A stretch of 64,000 bases of DNA from the NCBI RefSeq assembly GCF_017976235.1, contig NZ_JACVHC010000006.1:62001-126000 (forward strand). The letters run 5' to 3'. This document shows, piece after piece, positions 63,627-64,000 of this stretch; position 1 is the first letter of the stretch; the number at the start of each line of letters is the position of its first letter. This stretch comes from Pseudomonas anatoliensis (GTDB lineage: Bacteria; Pseudomonadota; Gammaproteobacteria; Pseudomonadales; Pseudomonadaceae). A model generated the notes under the pieces. It had not been told where the DNA came from, made no database searches, and saw nothing but the letters and a program-made list of their open reading frames with translations. A program made the position numbers and the translations under genes.

Positions 63627-63706
63627 CAAAAGATCGCAGCCTTCGGCAGCTCCTACAGGGGATCGCGGTTCTCTGTAGGAGCTGCTGAAGGCTGCGATCT
63701 TTTTTG
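63627..63706. repeat. REP inverted pair after fruA
   Basis: Arms AAAGATCGCAGCCTTCGGCA (from 63629) and the inverted TGCTGAAGGCTGCGATCTTT (to 63706) make a long hairpin followed by T residues, ending the fru operon. Confidence 0.85.
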
Positions 63707-63761
63707 TCATCCCCGATTCATGATCTCGTGCTTAAGTTTTCCTTTTTCCAGGGAGAACAGC

Positions 63762-64000
63762 ATGAGCGATTTCAATGTGGGTCGCCGGCGGGTCATGCAA
63801 GTGGTCGGGGCCGGACTGCTGATGCCCGGGTTGGCGCCGGCGGTCATCGCGTCGGTCAAGGATCGGCCGCAACTCACCGATGGCGTGCAGTCCGGCGACC
63901 TGCAAGGCGACCGCGCGATGATCTGGAGCCGCAGCGACCGCCCGGCACGCATGGTGGTCGAGTGGGACACCCGCAGCCAGTTTCGCAATCCACGGCGGAT
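63762..64000 (+). CDS. PhoD-like alkaline phosphatase (partial)
   Basis: Seventy-nine codons are visible before the right edge. The N-terminus carries a Tat-type signal (GRRRVMQVVGAGLLMPGLAPAVIA) and the mature part begins LTDGVQSGDLQGDRAMIWSRSDRPARM, as in PhoD-family phosphodiesterase/alkaline phosphatases. It would be exported folded, probably with Fe and Ca. AGGGAGAACAGC precedes the ATG. Confidence 0.85.
   Translation, partial: MSDFNVGRRRVMQVVGAGLLMPGLAPAVIASVKDRPQLTDGVQSGDLQGDRAMIWSRSDRPARMVVEWDTRSQFRNPRR

Overview
The window is chromosomal DNA from a Pseudomonas, most likely of the P. fluorescens group. The evidence is the gene order (carAB-greA, rlmE-ftsH-folP-glmM-tpiA-secG, rimP-nusA-infB-rbfA-truB-rpsO-pnp, nadC-DUF1631-ampDE-chemoreceptor), the high-GC codon use, the REP repeats built on GTAGGAGCTGCCGCAGGCTGCGATCTT-like arms, the Cra operator TTAAACGTTTCA, and a Fur protein lacking the usual cysteines.

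Layout. Positions 1-5160 are one end of an integrated P4-like element sitting at the 3' end of ssrA (tmRNA, minus strand). Reading from ssrA it has a tyrosine integrase, a noncoding region with GTTACAC repeats and a long dyad, then a tightly overlapping minus-strand gene chain: excisionase-like, AlpA-like, a small ORF, a C4-type antisense RNA control region, three small ORFs, and a Toprim/DUF927 replication protein cut by the left edge. The C4-type region (about 1951-2218) is the most interesting part of the window. A 75-nt cloverleaf RNA carries CCUUCUU in a hairpin loop and UUCGCCAACC next to it. Both match two target pairs, one of which is the ribosome binding site of the next gene.

From 5160 to 15800 come ssrA, two paralogous small exported proteins, and a lactate-use locus. 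That locus holds the permease lldP, the lldEFG iron-sulfur L-lactate oxidase, a D-lactate dehydrogenase with Fe-S domains, and the divergent regulator lldR with a perfect operator. SmpB, the protein partner of tmRNA, follows. From 15800 to 26000 are an NSS-family transporter, ratA-rnfH, bamE, fur, recN with a LexA box, the heat-shock set grpE-dnaK-dnaJ with two sigma-32 promoters, and dapB.

From 26000 to 47600 lies core housekeeping: carAB behind an attenuator-like leader, greA, yhbY, rlmE, ftsH, folP, glmM, tpiA, secG, tRNA-Leu, tRNA-fMet, the nusA-infB translation/transcription operon, rpsO, pnp and a tRNA-Thr. From 47600 to the end are a coiled-coil exported protein, a DUF6388 protein, nadC, a DUF1631 protein, ampDE, a chemoreceptor, a TatD nuclease, and the fructose regulon (fruR and fruBKA). 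A Tat-exported PhoD-like phosphatase is cut by the right edge. Four long REP inverted pairs mark gene ends.
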